A DNA stretch of 64,000 nucleotides from the NCBI GenBank assembly GCA_017654935.2, contig CM065699.1, forward strand, positions 10,217,622 through 10,281,621, written 5' to 3'. Below, piece by piece: positions 63,271 through 64,000 of this stretch. The notes beneath the pieces are model-generated. The model searched no databases. It saw only the letters and a list, made by a program, of their open reading frames with translations, and was not told the DNA's origin. Numbering within the stretch: position 1 is the stretch's first letter; each line of letters starts with the position of its first letter. The position numbers and the translations under genes were made by a program. Source of the DNA: Phymorhynchus buccinoides (taxonomy: Eukaryota; Mollusca; Gastropoda; Neogastropoda; Raphitomidae).

Positions 63271-63509
63271 CATGGTGGGGGGGGGGGGGGGGGGGGGGCT
63301 GATTGGCTGATATCACACAGACAGACAGACAAGCAGAGAAACATATGAGTTATTACTGTAAAATGTACCATGCTCATCATCCACATTATCATACTGTTTT
63401 AACTGGGATTCAGAAGGACATGTTTGCAGGCGACGAGATCTAGATCCTTTACATACTAAAATATACATCTGTTTTTAGTCTCATATTTCTGCTGCATACA
63501 GAAAGAAAG

Positions 63510-63921
63510 TAGAGTGGAACCTCCCTAGTATCCCTTTCACCGCCAATGTCGCATTTTTGCACCACAATGGTTTTAACACCCATGTCACCAAAAGGCATCA
63601 AATTAGAGCCTGTTATCCGAAAACCCTATTGTCTTAATTGGGAGGTAAGGATAGGCCTTACTTTATACATGTTACTGAGGAATTCCCAATATTGCAGATA
63701 AATTATTTTTGTTTATCTAGCTAATGTAAGGGTATTTGGGGGTTGAGAAATGGCTGGCGGCGAAGGGTTAAGATCTTGAAAAATCATCCAAAATAAGGTC
63801 TTAAGTGCCCAGGGGAGGGAGTTGTAACAGGGAGGTAATTTTAATACTTACAAAGAAGGGCAATGTCTCAGAGAAGTAGGTCATAAGTGGGAGGGAGTCT
63901 TAATAGGGAGGTTCCACTGTA
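63510..63921. mobile_element. CTTATAAG-family element with a nested MITE
   Basis: TAGAGTGGAACCTCCCTA at the left and GGGAGGTTCCACTGTA at the right. Internal AATCATCCAAAATAAGGTCT. It is interrupted near its left end. Confidence 0.75.
63529..63771. mobile_element. piggyBac-type MITE nested in the element above
   Basis: CCCTTTCACCGCCAATGTCG to TGGCTGGCGGCGAAGGGTTA, about 243 bp. TTAA is kept on the right side only. Confidence 0.8.
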
Positions 63922-64000
63922 CTACCTAAGAACCAAACAGCTTGAAAACGATGACAGAGAGAGGGAGGGAGAGAGAGAGAGAGAGAGAGAGAGACACAGT

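Overview
The window is animal nuclear DNA. Genes are split by GT-AG introns, intergenic and intronic DNA is packed with LINE, SINE, Helitron and TIR-element debris, and CA/GT microsatellites and G/C homopolymers abound. The gene content (a TDRD12-type Tudor gene, an ALPK1-type alpha-kinase and a double-hotdog thioesterase) and the style of the repeats suggest a lophotrochozoan, most likely a marine mollusc. That assignment is inference; no species-diagnostic sequence was found.

Layout. Positions 921-19786, minus strand: the 5' nine exons of a TDRD12-like gene. All junctions are phase-consistent, giving 755 codons before the model runs off the left side. It starts near 19783 and carries an N-terminal Tudor domain. 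Positions 19787-30668: intergenic DNA filled by two non-autonomous Helitrons, CR1-like LINE fragments in both orientations, TTAA-flanked piggyBac-type MITEs and other TIR elements. Positions 30669-49804, plus strand: a complete 12-coding-exon ALPK1-like gene. The exons sum to exactly 1047 codons (1046 aa plus stop), with an N-terminal ligand-sensing helical domain, a serine-rich linker and a C-terminal alpha-kinase domain. Positions 49805-58613: a second repeat-rich stretch, including a four-level nest of elements at 56222-57630. Positions 58614-62079, minus strand: the last four exons of a double-hotdog (4HBT-type) acyl-CoA thioesterase-like gene. Its 5' end is lost in, or lies beyond, long (CA)n tracts.

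TDRD12-type proteins act in the piRNA pathway that silences transposons, and ALPK1 is the cytosolic receptor for bacterial ADP-heptose in vertebrates. The two genes are transcribed divergently, about 11 kb apart, but nothing here shows that they are functionally linked.

The most unusual pattern is tandem repetition of coding edges. A 98-bp minisatellite of more than 30 units has grown from the 3' end and splice donor of one TDRD12-like exon. A second TDRD12-like splice donor and one thioesterase exon also have repeated copies in the adjoining intron. A 76-bp minisatellite in an ALPK1 intron has grown from the C-terminal coding tail of a retrotransposon.
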